DNA from: Dromaius novaehollandiae
Lineage: Eukaryota > Chordata > Aves > Casuariiformes > Dromaiidae
Assembly (NCBI RefSeq): GCF_036370855.1
Contig: NC_088103.1
Coordinates: 12,711,404 to 12,775,403 of the forward strand
Direction: 5' to 3'
DNA: 64,000 bases
Below are positions 29,301-42,500 of the stretch, piece after piece. Both the position numbers and the translations under genes were made by a program. Below the pieces are notes generated by a model. That model saw nothing but the letters and a program-made list of their open reading frames with translations, made no database searches and was not told the origin of the DNA. Every line of letters starts with the position of its first letter. The stretch's first letter is position 1.

Positions 29301-32300
29301 TGAGGGGAGTTGAAGGTGCTCATGTCAGCTATTGGAGTGATGCTGTAATATCCTGACCAGCACTGGTTACTAGGAGAAGGACAGAGAAACAAGGTGCAAG
29401 GGTTTTATGGGCCTTGGGAGTCCTTTGGTTGTTTAAACCTTTTTCTGTGCATCAGTGTAACTCCTTTCTTATGTTACTGTGAAATTGAAAGAATGCTAAC
29501 CTGCATTTTTCAAGAGACTCTCCAGTACAGTGGTACTGAGTATTGGCGGATACTGCAGACAAGGCAGATGAAGCCAGGAGAAAATGAGCACCGTTCCTTC
29601 TCAGAGAGAGGTGAGGGAACATGGTTCCTGCAGCAGTCACGGTCACGTCAAGGAGGAAGGCAAGGAGTTGCAGTGGTGTTGAGTCTGAATGAAAGAGCAG
29701 ACTCTGTCCCATGAGTGCCTGGAAGTTTTGCAGGACGGCCCTCATGGGCACAGCTTAGTGCCAAATCTCTTGACCTCTCTATTCCTTTTGGGGAGGCGCT
29801 AACGGCTGAAACTCTGGGTGTCTAGGAGGCAGGTGATTTCACAGTCACTACTATGTGCCTGAAAAAGCTTTACCTGGTGGACGGTAACAAGGCCTTATGT
29901 TTATGATTTGCGCAGCTCCACAGAAGGCTTTAACTGGGACTCTAAGCCAGAAGAGGATATTTGTCTCCTTCTGCAGGAGATGATCTGAATCAGTCTGTTG
30001 TTGCCATGAGATCAGCCCCTTTATTCCCTGTTGAGAAGGAAACTTTATTTTTCCTTTCTCTCTTTTTTCCCCTCCCAATGGGAAAAGCTCTTTATCATTC
30101 CTCTGGTCCCACACAGAAGGATGGAGGAATAGCTGTATCTTACAGCTGAAACTCTAAAGCCTGAAGTAAGTGACTGTTTTAACATATCATATTATACAGT
30201 GTTTGTAGGCACTGAAAGCATTTGAAGCATGAGAGATGCTGTGAGAAAACTCTCAGCTAGCGTGACCAGTGGGTCCTTCTCCCAGGAGAGCAGAGGTCTG
30301 TCGGTAGCTATTGAATATGATTTAGATGCAACTTCTGAATCAGGAAGTCCATGAGCTGCGGATTGTTGGATGGTCAGAGATTATATAAAGGAAAGGATGG
30401 CCCTAAACACATGCAGTTTCTTATGCTTCTCTGTAGAAAACCATCTGTGACTGCCTGTTGTAAGAGATCACACTGGCCTAGACAGACTTCAGTCTGATTG
30501 TTCTTAGGCCCAATGTGTAGAACAACAAATATCATATGCTAAAGCAGTCAATCACAACTTGCAAATTAATAATACATTTTTAGCCAAAACATTCAATACA
30601 GGTGAAGCTAAAAGTGAAATGAGGTCTCTGATCATGTAGACAATACTCTCTCACTTTCGCAGGCTCATCTTCACGAGTTCCCAGTGTTGTGTGTACTTTT
30701 AGCACTGTGTAACTTAGTACATAATTAACAAGCTTAGTATAATGCCATGTTTGTTTATTCATACCTACTTCAGATTTATTAGATGAAATATCCTCAATGT
30801 TGTGAATCAGTGAAAGAATGGAGCTAGCCTTCTGTTGAATAATTTGTTGAGAAGTTGATGCTTTTGCACACGTAAATCATCTCTTAAATAAATATCATTG
30901 TAGACAACAGAATGGTACTGGGGGCAGTCTCAGCACCCTGCACCTTGTACCAGCTGAGAGAATTCAGCATCCACCTGACTCCTATTCCTGCAGAGTTCCT
31001 GCAGGCCTTGCCAAGCTGCTGCTTGGACAGAGGCAATGGTCTGCTTCTCAGCTCAGTGGTGGCAACTGGCTGCAGTTTGGGTTAGCAGGAGCTCCTCAGG
31101 CGTCGCGGCATGGGGAACATTTGACAGCTCTATCTTGCTTTGTGTGAGGCAATTGCTCCCGGTTTCCGTAGGGTTTGGAGCCAGACCTCTCTTTAGTTGT
31201 TTACAGTACTCAGAGAAGAGGATACCTGTGCGAACTGCAGTTTGGATGGATTATCAGAGCACAGCTCTACATAGGTTTTCAAATTTTCATTCATGTTTAT
31301 TGCGGAACGTATCGTCTTAAGCACTTTGTAAGATGCTGACAGGAAGGGTGCAGAAACACAGGGCTGTGTTTTGTACAAGTGCAACTTTCCTTCTTTGTCT
31401 CTGAGGACTGAAGTCTCAAAGAGAAATTCCAGCAGTCAGTAATGACAGGGAATAATTCAGTAAACAGGGCTGAGCTGGCAAATGCTGGGCAGGTCCTAAG
31501 CCCAGGCGTAGAGGTCTGGAGTGTTTGGTAGGAGCTTCTGAATATAATTAGCAAACAAGAGAGGCCAAATTCTTTCCTCCAGGTATTCCTAATCTGGAAG
31601 AAAGAATGGAAATAAAAATCCTGCATATGTGGAGCTCGGAGATGTACATTATCCCAAAAGAGTGCAGCTGAAAATGTAACTTCAGATGTCTAGGACAGAG
31701 ATGGACCTTTAAAAATTCTTTCATTTAGAGAGCTGGAAAAGGGGAGAAACAGAGGTGAAGATCTATGCTTACCCTGAGAGCTCTGTTTTCTCTGGGTCAG
31801 TGATACTGGAGTCAGTTTTGACTGGTTGTGGAGGGCTTTTTTTTTTTTAATTGCATAGAAACATCTCAGTATTTTGTTAAAAGAATGTAATGAAAATGAA
31901 GGTGAGTGGATTATCTGAAAACACTGGGGCAAAATGTGTTTGTCATGAATGTTAGACTGTAGGGGTCAGGCTGATATTTTGCCAGAAAATGTGACTTTGG
32001 TGAATTTTGTGGAAATTTCAGGAGATTATAAACAAGAGATATCTGGCAGAAGATATGAAATCAAAGATATTTGTCTTCTGAAACAGACTTATTTGAGTAT
32101 TAGAAATATTGTAGATTTGAGAACAATGCAGAGGGTAGAGAAGGAACTTGTGGTCTTCCTTTAATCCTCCTTTACTCTCATTCTGAGCAATCTCATTTAA
32201 GTATCAAGAAGACTGATTTCTGACTGTACCCAGCCAGACAATTATTTCTTTTTCCTCTTTATGCAGATTTTTAAGAAATGTATGTCTTTATGTAAAATGG

Positions 32301-35155
32301 CATTGCTAATGGACATTTAAGATACAGTTTTCAAAGGAAACTCAAATCAGGCTTCATCAGTTCAAATACTAAAAGATTATTTAGAGATTATGAGTTTTAC
32401 ATATATATACCCTCTGCAGCACTTTTATTTTAGAAAGGAGGACTCTAAGAAATTAAATTCAGAAACATATCTAAATATTCCCTCTAGGTAGGTATGTACT
32501 TAGCTGACAATCCGCAAAATTGATGGCCACCTCTAGGAAAGTTGTCCTTACACTTTAATATCACAAAGGGTTTCTGTTTTAATTCCTTTATGTATAAGGG
32601 GAACAGTAGCATGGGTTGCAATGTGAATAGGACAAGAAAATGGGGTGCACATGTATGTTGATATGTGTAAAAGCTTGAACTACTGCAGCTTGTATTAATA
32701 AAAATTACAGATTTGATCATTTTCAATTTTTTTAACTAAAACCAGCTGCTGAATGGCTTTATATTCTTCTTGGGAAATATATTTTATTTTACTGTTTATA
32801 AGGTATTTGAAACAGCACAAAACATACAGTTCTTGTTTGTAAAGCAAATAGAACAACCTGTTATATTGGAAAACTATTCTGTGTCTGCCTAGGCCATCTC
32901 ACAGTTTCTCTTGGTTATTACAGTCAGCTTGAAATACCTTTCTTTTTTTGTGCCTATATACAATGTGTATCTTGCATCCATATTTTCTACTCTGTAGGTC
33001 ATACCCCGTTAAAACATTGTCAAAGTTAAAAATGATTTTGGCAATGTATCAAAGTTATTTCAGGAGTAACTTTGCCCTTAATTTTCTATTTATAGGTAGT
33101 ATTTTTATAATTAATTCATTTTTTCTGGCAGTCATTATTCATCAAAAAAGAAATTTTTGTATTTCTCCAAGAGGGTAGCTCAGTGCTTTTTTATTGGCTA
33201 TACGCCTAAACTTCAGCAAGTGTGTGATCAAATATATCAGAAAAATCCTTTGTCCATTGCTAAACCTTATGAAATTGTAGATCAAAAGCATTTTCCTATC
33301 TTACAAGGACTATGGTACTATTCATGGGCAAAAAATGACTGTCAAAGTAATAAAACAACTACTGTTGTCAGTGAAAGATTAAAAGCAGCAGCTGGATTGT
33401 ACACAGTCAACTTTAAAATCTTTCTCTAAGGAAGGTAGATGCTTTAGAAAATGATCTGGCTTTTCAGTTGATTTGCCATGATTGGCAGCCCCATAAAATG
33501 GCTACTGACACAGGAACTTGCAAAAGAAAGAAGCCTTTTTTCTCCATAAAGAGAATATTCTGCTGCTTGCCTTCTCCCAAATTGGACTCTGCACTTGGAA
33601 GTGAGATGTAATGCAAGTGTCATTGCGTTGATGGGTCCCAGCCTTTTCCTCTGTTTTTCCTCCAATTTATCCATCCTCTTCTTCTGAAATGATTCCTGCT
33701 GTCACTTTTGTGCAGCTTATATTTTAACCTATATTCTTTTTATTATTTTAGTCTTTATTCCTCAAATTCATCTGTACATTTTGTAATTCTCCTTCAGTTC
33801 AATATATGTAAAATTGGTTTCTATGTAATTTTTTCAAGATCATAATCACCTTGAACAGTATCAAGTATAGCTAATCTCCATTAAAATCCCACCTTTATTC
33901 CTGCTGTCAAGAACTGAGATTTTTTAAATTGTCTCCAAAATTCTAGCCATACTGCTTCTCAGGTTTGCAGACCTGCTATCTTTGAAACTTCATTTATGCA
34001 AGGTCAGTGCAATGGTTTCTTTAATTAATTCCTTTCTTCCCATTTTAATTATCATTCTTATTTGTAGTCATCCAGACTTTTTTATTCTTAAGGTATCATT
34101 TTTCTGAAGGAAGTGGATTGTCCTTCCACCTGTATCACAACATTTGCGCCATCCGCCTTGCACTTGTTGGTGATTTTTCCCATGTACTTCCAAGTTGTCA
34201 TTGTCGTTAGGGATTTCTTTCTCTATGCTTTTTTGATTTATATTTAGTCTCTTAACCTGTTCCGTCAGATATTTCTGGCTACATAAATTGCTGACTTGAA
34301 GAGTAATTTACTTCCTTCTATCCTGACAGCACTGTACACTGTTGGAAATCACCCAAATGGTTTGCCAGCCTTTTCTCCTCCCTGGCTTCTGATTCCAATG
34401 TTCCTAGTATACCAAATTCTAGTCCTAGGCCCCATGTTCCCCCATGAACAACCCTGGTACATTTCCTCACAACCGCTCTGCTAGATTAACAAATATAAAA
34501 CGCATTTATCTGTGCTGTTTTCCCTTAGGGTTCTGTGCAATGGAGTTATGAAATGGACAGTTTTGTTCCACCTGGTCCTTTTTTTTTTTTTAATGCACTG
34601 ATCTTTTTATTATATATGCGCTTGGCTTTTATGGGTGTAGGAATGCAGCTGTGTTGCATAATTTGTCACAACTCGAAGTCATTTGTGGCAGCAGAGCCAG
34701 GCCTGTGATATACCCAGTTCCTAAGCATGTACTCTTACTTCTTGTCCGTTCAAATGCTGGGATTGGAACACGCTGCCCTCTGGTTATCAGGTAAAATCGG
34801 CAGTGTTCTTTGTAACTGTGCTGAAGATGGAAAACTTCAGCTGGGAGCCAAGAGTTACTGTCCCTTCTGATCTTTTTTCAGTGTCCTGCCTGAAAAACAC
34901 TCTCTCTTACAGTAGGTGACACTAGAACTAATTCAAAATGAATGGTGTACGGAAGAGCTGCTGAAGAAGAGAGGTGCTGGATACAGCTGCTGGCATGATG
35001 GCAGACAATACTGGTCCACCCACTCGTAGTTACCATGCATGCAAACTTCCTTTACCCAAATCTGTAAGTACCAGCTTCTGAACGCCTGCAGCTTCTCTTT
35101 GTGCTTTAGCACCAGCAGCAGTACCAAACCTCACCCTGCTGGCCATGGACCTTGG

Positions 35156-35180
35156 AAAAGAAAAGAAAAGAAAAGAAAAG
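35156..35180. repeat. (AAAAG)5 pentanucleotide microsatellite
   Basis: Five perfect tandem copies of AAAAG, intergenic. The purine strand is +. Probably polymorphic, with no function implied. Confidence 0.9.
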
Positions 35181-37340
35181 GACAATGTCTGATGTTTGTT
35201 TCAGATCTTTCTGAAGGAGAAATACAGATAAAAGCAAAGCTCTTTGTGACTGGGTTTTTTCACTATCTACTTGAAAGGCAGTGGGTCAGAATTAAGGCAT
35301 TTTTGCTGTGGAGGAAATGTGTGGGATGTTGGCTGCAAGCCAGTAGCCACTAACATCTCCGCTGCACTAGGAATACTTGAATGAAGTGGGCGTCAACCTC
35401 GGGAGAGCAGGCAGCACTACCTACATCAGAGGAAAGCCTCTTCATTGAGATTCAAGGAGTAAAAGTACTGAATGGAGATAAACCGGTCTGGTGGATTTTT
35501 CTGCAAGGGACAGTGAAAGTGCAAGAATCATCTTCCAGTCTAGAAGAGCATCTTCTGAGGTCCCCTGTCTGTCATGTCCCATTCATTCTGCAGGAGAAGA
35601 GATTTATACAGTCCCTGACTAGTCTGACATCTTAAAGTTTCATCTTCTAGTTCTCTTTTCTCAACATACAGGATCATGAACTAACAACCTGAAACTTTCA
35701 GCCTGTAGTCCTCTCTACAGCCAGTCTTTTAATATTTTTTTCCAAGAAAAAAAATGAAATGTGTTAAATATTTATACAGAATATAATTTAACCAGACCTT
35801 AATGCCACTTTTGTCCAGTTTAGTATCCACTGGAGAAAAAAAAAATGATTTCTAGAGTGCCTCTGTGCCACTGAGTTATGATCCAGAGGATCAAACAGAC
35901 ATCCTGAGTGTTATCTTTCTCACTGTTACCTCCCCCACTTACAGAGGCAAGCCTTCTCACAGCCTTGATGCTGCTGAGTCAGTCACCAGTTCTATCCAGT
36001 CTAAATATGATCACATTTTTCTTGAATGAAGTCCATCATCAGGACATCATGCCTGTGAAATAGTTTTTCTTTCCAGCTCCAGTAATGTGATATGTAAGCA
36101 GCAGATTTTTTGTCCAGAAGTACAGATCTGTTCTCAACATGCATAAGGGAAAGGAGATTCCCATCTTATTCGTGACATAATTGAATTATTAGAAAGTGAT
36201 TCATTCATTTTGTCAAACAAGGAAAATTGGCAATGATGCTACAGGAAAGCATTTTGGCTAAATGCTGGCACTGAACAAAGGATATGGCCATAAAAAGACA
36301 AACTGGCCAGAGTAGAGCGTCACAAATGCTTTCTAAAGCTCTTCTCCTAGCATTGGAAATAAAGGGATGCCGCACTGAAGTGACAAAGGTAATTTTATGT
36401 AAATCTAAATCATTAAATGGTAATGAGGGTTTAGCTTTTGGATACAGTTATGCACGTTGGCTCAAACATATCTTGTTTAATAACCCTCAGGTTAGAGAAA
36501 GCTAGGGCATAAGGGATCCACAATGACTGCAAACAGACATGAATGAAGAAAGTGCATCTAAATAGGATTTGGGAAAACTAGACCTCTGAACTGGAGCAGG
36601 AGGCCTACAAAAGCAAACAAGGTAAAGCTTTGCTTTTATTACAGATAATACCTTTGTGTTGACAATTTGCCTTTCAAATTCAGGTTTTAGAAGTGACCTG
36701 TAACAGCGTAGCCTTGGTAATACAAAGTGTTTGTGGGCAATTGGTTTGCAGTGTCCTACCTCCAGGGCAGAAAGCACTGAAGCAGCTAGATGCTGCCAAC
36801 CCTTTGCCTCCCCTCTCTCTCCTGTGCTCAAGCTAATTTTGAAATCCGGAGCCTCAGAGAGCACCTCCGCTGGTAATGCACTGGTGGCCAGGAATCACCG
36901 ATGAGTCACAGCCCCAAGACGCAGCTGTGCTGGAGGCCGTACAGACCGGCAGGAAGTAGGTGGTCCCTTCTTGAGAGAGCATCACGCGTGTTTCTGCATG
37001 AGGGGAGTACAGGCAGGCTGACAGCGGAGGGCAAGGGCGCAATGCGGCAACGTTAGTCAGTATGAGGAGCAGCGGTCTCAGCATACCTACAGCCCCGCAC
37101 ATGACCGCTTTCTTGTATGCAGGTTTTCCAGCAACAAATTTTCAGAAGATGGTACACTTACCTTGCAGATACTTACCCACTGTGAGGGGCAGCATGAAAC
37201 ACACGTTTGAAACTGCATAAGAATGTGGTGAAGGTTGGCATCAATGGCCAGGCAGGGGCAGTGGGTAATTTTATCACAGGAAGGAATGAGAGAGAGGGAG
37301 GAGAGTGTTTGGGAAAACTGTGCATGTGAAAAACAGTAGA

Positions 37341-39179
37341 TGTTATAGAGAACGGGGGCGGGGGGGGGGGGTAATGGAGGGTGCCAATGGGAGGGAGACA
37401 TAGGCAAAGCAATGGCAGGCAATGCTTAATTCTCCAGGCTAGGGAAGAGCATGTTGTAGTAATTGAAACACAGGTGATGGGAGCATAGACAAAAGTTTCA
37501 GCTGTGTGGTGAGGCAGGAAAGGTCTTCTTTGAGACGGGATCAGCAAGACTGAAATGGCATCAGTCAGAATGGAAGGGCTTAGAGGGATTTGCACCAGAG
37601 ATGCGTAGGTTATAGACATGAAAGATAAAAGCTACTTTGGGAAGAAGTCAGCAGAGAAGGCTGGTGAGCTGGCAAAGTAGGAAATTATGTTAGTCGATTT
37701 TGTTGTTGACTGGTTGAAGGAATAACCCACTCTTGTGTGGTAAGAGTGTGAGGTGAAATGTAAGATTCCTTGAGACTTTCTTGTTCATCTTGGTTGTTTG
37801 CTGGAGCTGGCAACAGCAGCATGAATGACACATAGGTCCCTCTTTCTCCATTGTATCTTGTGGTTCTTAACAAGTCACAGCAATTGCTTGAAGTAAGGAG
37901 GAGGAAAAGTGGGCTGAGGAGACTTAGCTCCACTCAGCAGGAGCTGGGAGATCCCTGCTGCTCCCTCCTGACACTCAAATATGACCAGTGCACATGGAAG
38001 GGACACCCAGCCTTTATGGAGCTGCGAGGCCTTGCCTCCCTGAGCAGTGGGGTTTGGATGATCTCTCTGAAGATGGGGTTCATCGGCCCCTGCTTCTCCT
38101 GGTTAAAACATAACCACAGAGCAGCTAGTAAGTCCTATCTTGCAGCTTTGTGTGCACCCATGTGGCCCGCTCTGTTCGGAAATCGTGCGGGAGCTTGGCA
38201 GAAGCGTCAGTGGAATTTAAAAAGGAGCAATATGATGAACTATTGCAAAACACCCCACTGTGGACAGGACTATATTCATATAGCCTTAAGTTTGGGCTCA
38301 GTGTCTTCTGATGTCACTTTTGATATCAGTGAGACGACATTGGAGACAGGCTCAAGCCTTTGTTTGGACAGAAGAGGACAAGCTAGGAGAGATACAGATG
38401 TCTATGAGTATTAATCACATAGGTGGCCAGTGTATGTGTAGATTAGATAAAGCCTTGAGCAGGAGTGGGGATTTAATGCCTTGGGGCTGTATGCTTCACA
38501 TGGCTGATGAGCTGGAAATCACAAAACAACCAACAGAGCAGGTCTAGGGGACCGTGTTGATGGGTAATGCCAGGTATAGATCAAGCCTGTAAGATCAAGG
38601 AGAGAAATGTGTTACAGCAAAACTAATTGTTGGACTTTCAGTGAGCTGGAAAAGTGAACTAGGGCTGCAGATTGAAAAAGGGGTGAGGCTGAGGAAGTGT
38701 GCAACTGAGAGAGCCCTTTAGCCAGTGGATGCGAGGAAGGTTGCCATTGCCAAAGTAAGTATGGAGTTCTGTGAGAAGACAAAGAACAGAGCCGTGAGTC
38801 AGAGTCTGAGATGATGAGAAGGACCTGGAAGAATGCTTAATGGTGGCAATATGGGGAGGAGAAAAGGAAGGAGTTTTGGGTGTAGGAAGGACGGAGTATT
38901 GGAAGATGCTTAGACACTTCAGTAAGAAAAGTGGTCAGACAGATAAAGTCCTAAGGAAAATGGAAGAAAAAAACCATAACTGCAAATGCTGTCTTCTCTT
39001 ACTGTGAAGAACTTTTTTGGGTTTTTTGTTTTTACTGAGGTCCCTGGGTAGTAAGCAGCAAATTAGCAAATCCTCAAAATGAGTTTTGAAAGGAACCACA
39101 CTTTCTGCATTGAGAGAAAAGTTTAAAACATCTAACATAGTTTCTGTAAGGAAGAGGAAAATATGCTGGAGGGCTGAGA
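37341..39179. other. intergenic DNA, no gene recognised
   Basis: It begins with a G-rich run (37354-37371). The rest is mixed-composition DNA with one 187-codon open frame on the + strand (37851-38414) that has no recognisable domain. Nothing else is supported. Confidence 0.5.
37354..37371 (+). repeat. poly-G run (G5CG12)
   Basis: Five G, one C, then twelve G on the + strand in otherwise AT-rich sequence. It could form a G-quadruplex or be a slippage-prone mononucleotide tract; assembly errors in length are common in such runs. Confidence 0.9.
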
Positions 39180-39540
39180 GTTCTTAAGACCAAGTTATAA
39201 ACCTTTGAAAATAGGATTTTATAATGGAAATGCAGAGATCATTAACTATTGTAAGCACCTCTAAGAATGACACCTCTATAGTAAATTACATTCAAATTAA
39301 TATAAAACTGTAAAGATTCCTTGACAGCTTTGATTATGTAAGTTGATTTTAGTAGTTAAATGTTGACTTTCTATAATGCATTCTCCAAATATTATACTGA
39401 ATGCTGCATCATATATAACAATTACCATGTCACAGTGCTATTTTGTGTAAATTAAATTATTGACAGCAATATAATTTTGTATTCACTTTATTATTTTGAT
39501 TCATTTTTCTGTCAAAATATACAATGACTCTTCACTAGAT
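39180..39540. promoter_or_regulatory. candidate AT-rich enhancer with three TTGACAG (MEIS/TALE-type) sites
   Basis: A roughly 360-bp AT-rich block has TTGACAG at 39321-39327, ATTGACAG at 39459-39466 and CTGTCAA (the same motif on the other strand) at 39509-39515, among many ATTA/TAAT cores. TGACAG is the MEIS/PREP core, and MEIS/PBX/HOX input is known for EGR2 hindbrain enhancers. The block lies about 11 kb upstream of the EGR2 promoter. Enhancer function is inferred only from motif clustering. Confidence 0.25.
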
Positions 39541-42500
39541 TTAGAAACCAGAAAAACTCTTTAGATGGTGAAGTATTATTCTCCATACATTATTTTTCCT
39601 TATCCTATAATGAGGTGGGGGGGGTGGAAGAGAGGGAAGCGACATTTCATTCCTTCTCTGACATTGTGTATGTTTTTAAACACGTCAACTTTAAATTGCG
39701 TTACAATAGGTGTGCTGATCAGAAAGCCTGAAAAGGCCATGACAGCACTGGTCAGCCTTTCTGGGCATGCTGCAGACCTGCTGTTTTGATGCTCCAAAAC
39801 AAGCACTGCTTGATTGTTCTGCATCACAGAACAGATTTTATAATGCAGTGATTATTCAGACTAGCTTTAAAGAAGGTCCTTTGTGTATCACAAGATGGAT
39901 ACTTACTCTTCCTTGATGTTTCCTGTAGATAAAAATGAAAATCATCATCTGTTCACTGCTGTTCTTTCTTCACACCTTTTCTTTCCAAGTCTTTTGTGGG
40001 TTATGCCAAAAGTGATTGTCCCTTTTTGGAGGCCTGATTGTCCCTTCGTGGAGGCCTGAAAGTCTCTGCAGGCTATGCATGTGACTGTAGAGTAATTCTT
40101 GTAATGCAGCACTTACTTAATTTTTTTTCATTAGCCCTCCTTCAAATGCACAGCCTGTCAGCTCCTCATGACTGCTTGAAGCTATAGTGCTGAAACTGGG
40201 ACACCAGCTGAATGATCCTGTCGGACCTCTGCTCCATTCCAGGCAAGTACCCTGACCTTTGCCATGGACCCAGTCCTGCTGGCTCACTTAATACAAAGCT
40301 CAAAATCTGCAACAGGAAGATCCAGGCATCCCCCAAGTGACTCTGGAATGTGGTTATGAGCACCATCCTAGGAGGTGGAAGAAAGAGACTCAGATCTGTT
40401 CAGGGAGGAAAAGGGGCTGAATCCAGCATTTCATACACCTTGGATGAGAGCTCTAACTACTGGGTAGAAAAATTCCCTCCATTCTGAGTGGTGGCAGAAG
40501 AGCTCAGAAAATGGTTATCTTATCAGCTGGTCCAGGCCAAGGAGGTTGGGAAGAGCCTACTTTGCAACTCTCAGTGGGCCTTAGTTACAGCTTAGGTGCT
40601 GTCAAGCCTTAGTCACTTCTGCGTCTGCCCTATAATAAAAAGCAAAGGCGCATCTGCACTGCTAACAGCTCAGGAAGCAGTCTCCGCTCCCTGGACCAGT
40701 GGGTGCAGATTTATTCATGTACCTACAGCTCTGGGCTAGCTCCCTCTTCAGCAGGCCATCCTGGATCTCCTTTGGGCCCCATGTTGTGGCCTGGGAGCCT
40801 TAAACATGAAGATTATTTTTCAAACACTTTTTGCAGCTGTGTTCTTCAGCTGTACTTAGCTTGTGGGGTCAAGGAGTCTAAGAGGAAAGCTGCAAGCTGC
40901 CAGCATGGTGAGGACGGGGCAGGAGACAAGGGCTAACAGAGGAGGGCTAAAACCTCTCTGGGTTCACAGTGGATGTAGCAGAATTCTCTGAATACGTGAA
41001 AGTTGATTTGTGGCTGTTGACCATGGGTTGTGAATGCATAAATAAAATGTATTTGCTTTCTGTGGGAGCACAGAATTGCCAAAACTCATCTGTTACTGAT
41101 GAAATATGCGTAGCTGTTGCACCTGCATTAAATTCAGTATGAAACATTAATATATTTTTGTGTCTGTAGCATACACCAAATTTCCCTGTGCTCAGTTTTA
41201 AGGGACAGAAGCCCAAAGAGAAATTGGCAGTCTTTGTTGGGCATTAGTGTCAGTACTGGAAGTCAATGTCACTTCTTAGCCTGGATCCTTCCTTCTTCAT
41301 CTTGCTTAGCCTCCATTTGCTATGGCACATTTATGGCATAGTAGTGCGGATCTGGAAAAAGGTCTGTCTGCTTGAAGACTGATCTGTTTTTTCTATTAGC
41401 AAGTCTAATAGAAAAATATTACCATTCTCTCCCAACCTTGTCCTCCTAAGGCATTGGTACTGGCGTGTTTTCTGTTGGCGAACCTCGTATATCAATAGCT
41501 ATTGCAGGGACAACTACGGAAGCCCCATAGTAGCATGACCACTTGTGTTAGCCAGTTTATAAAATCCCTGGCAGTCACCAATGAATGACAGAATCGTCTT
41601 CTTCTAGCTTTAGCCATTTTCTCTTTAAATTTTAATTTGGCATTGTAACTAAAGATCTTGTCCCTGCATCTTTCTGCATGTAATTTCATGTATCTTCCTC
41701 TGTATTAAGAAGCTTCACGCGTGATCACATGGACACAAGCATGGTTCTGATAGAACCTGCTTTACACGAGAGCAGACAAATAGACTCGGGTCTTTTGCTG
41801 GCACAGGCACAAAACGCTAAACCATGATGCTGAATTTTTCATTTGGCCACATTTCTTGTTTGGTTTGCCAACGTGGGAGTTAATCATACAAACACAGAAA
41901 CACTGGGGGTAGGGGAGAATACGTTCCGAGTTGTGCTGTTCACGTAGCTCCAGTGCTAGCTGGCTTCGTTAGTACATTGCTTGCAACAGTTTTAAATGGC
42001 GATGGTAATGAGGAACGGGTGGTGCTGAGAAGGAGTTAATATGAGATAAAATAGAGAAATAATTTTGCTAGATAGGAAATTGTACCTCCCAGTGTATTTC
42101 TGTGTTAGCCCATACAAGTGGGACTCTGTAAGAGTATGCTCTGTCTACACCAGAAGATACAACAGCACTGAGTTCAAATGCTAAACAAGTATATAGCCTG
42201 TTTCAGCCAATCCTGTCATCTGAGATTTTATGTCATTCCCTTGATGTGTGAGTGCCCAGACATTGCAATGATTATCTTGTCCTTATCAGGACCTCAGAAG
42301 CACAGGTTATTAACCTGTGGAGAGGAATTGGAGGATTTAAAATTAAAACAGAGCAAATAAAAACCAATAGCTAATTAATTTATCCTGAGAGTGGGGAAAG
42401 ACAAACCTGTTGGGCAGGTATTCCCTAACAGTGTCATTTTGACTTCACTAGCCTGCCTTCTCCTCGATGCATCCTCTATTTGCTCAAAGAAAATCATCTG

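Larger units (their letters stand above)
16481..37340. other. AT-rich intergenic DNA, no gene recognised
   Basis: No gene can be supported. The longest open frame is on the - strand (17638-18189) and has no recognisable domain or codon signature. Minor simple repeats include (GCA)5 at 20644-20658, a GT-rich tract at 23336-23376 and an (AAAAG)5 tract at 35156-35180. I recognised no avian CR1 LINE 3' end, LTR or SINE, though old diverged copies cannot be excluded by eye. Confidence 0.55.

Noticed and set aside
33157-33429. 90-codon open frame on the + strand with a protein-like composition
   Set aside because: Considered a pseudogene or retroelement fragment; no motif or family could be recognised, so it is not called.
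37851-38414. 187-codon open frame on the + strand in the upstream desert
   Set aside because: No recognisable domain, no homologue known to me, isolated, no splice or promoter context. A chance frame is the simplest reading.
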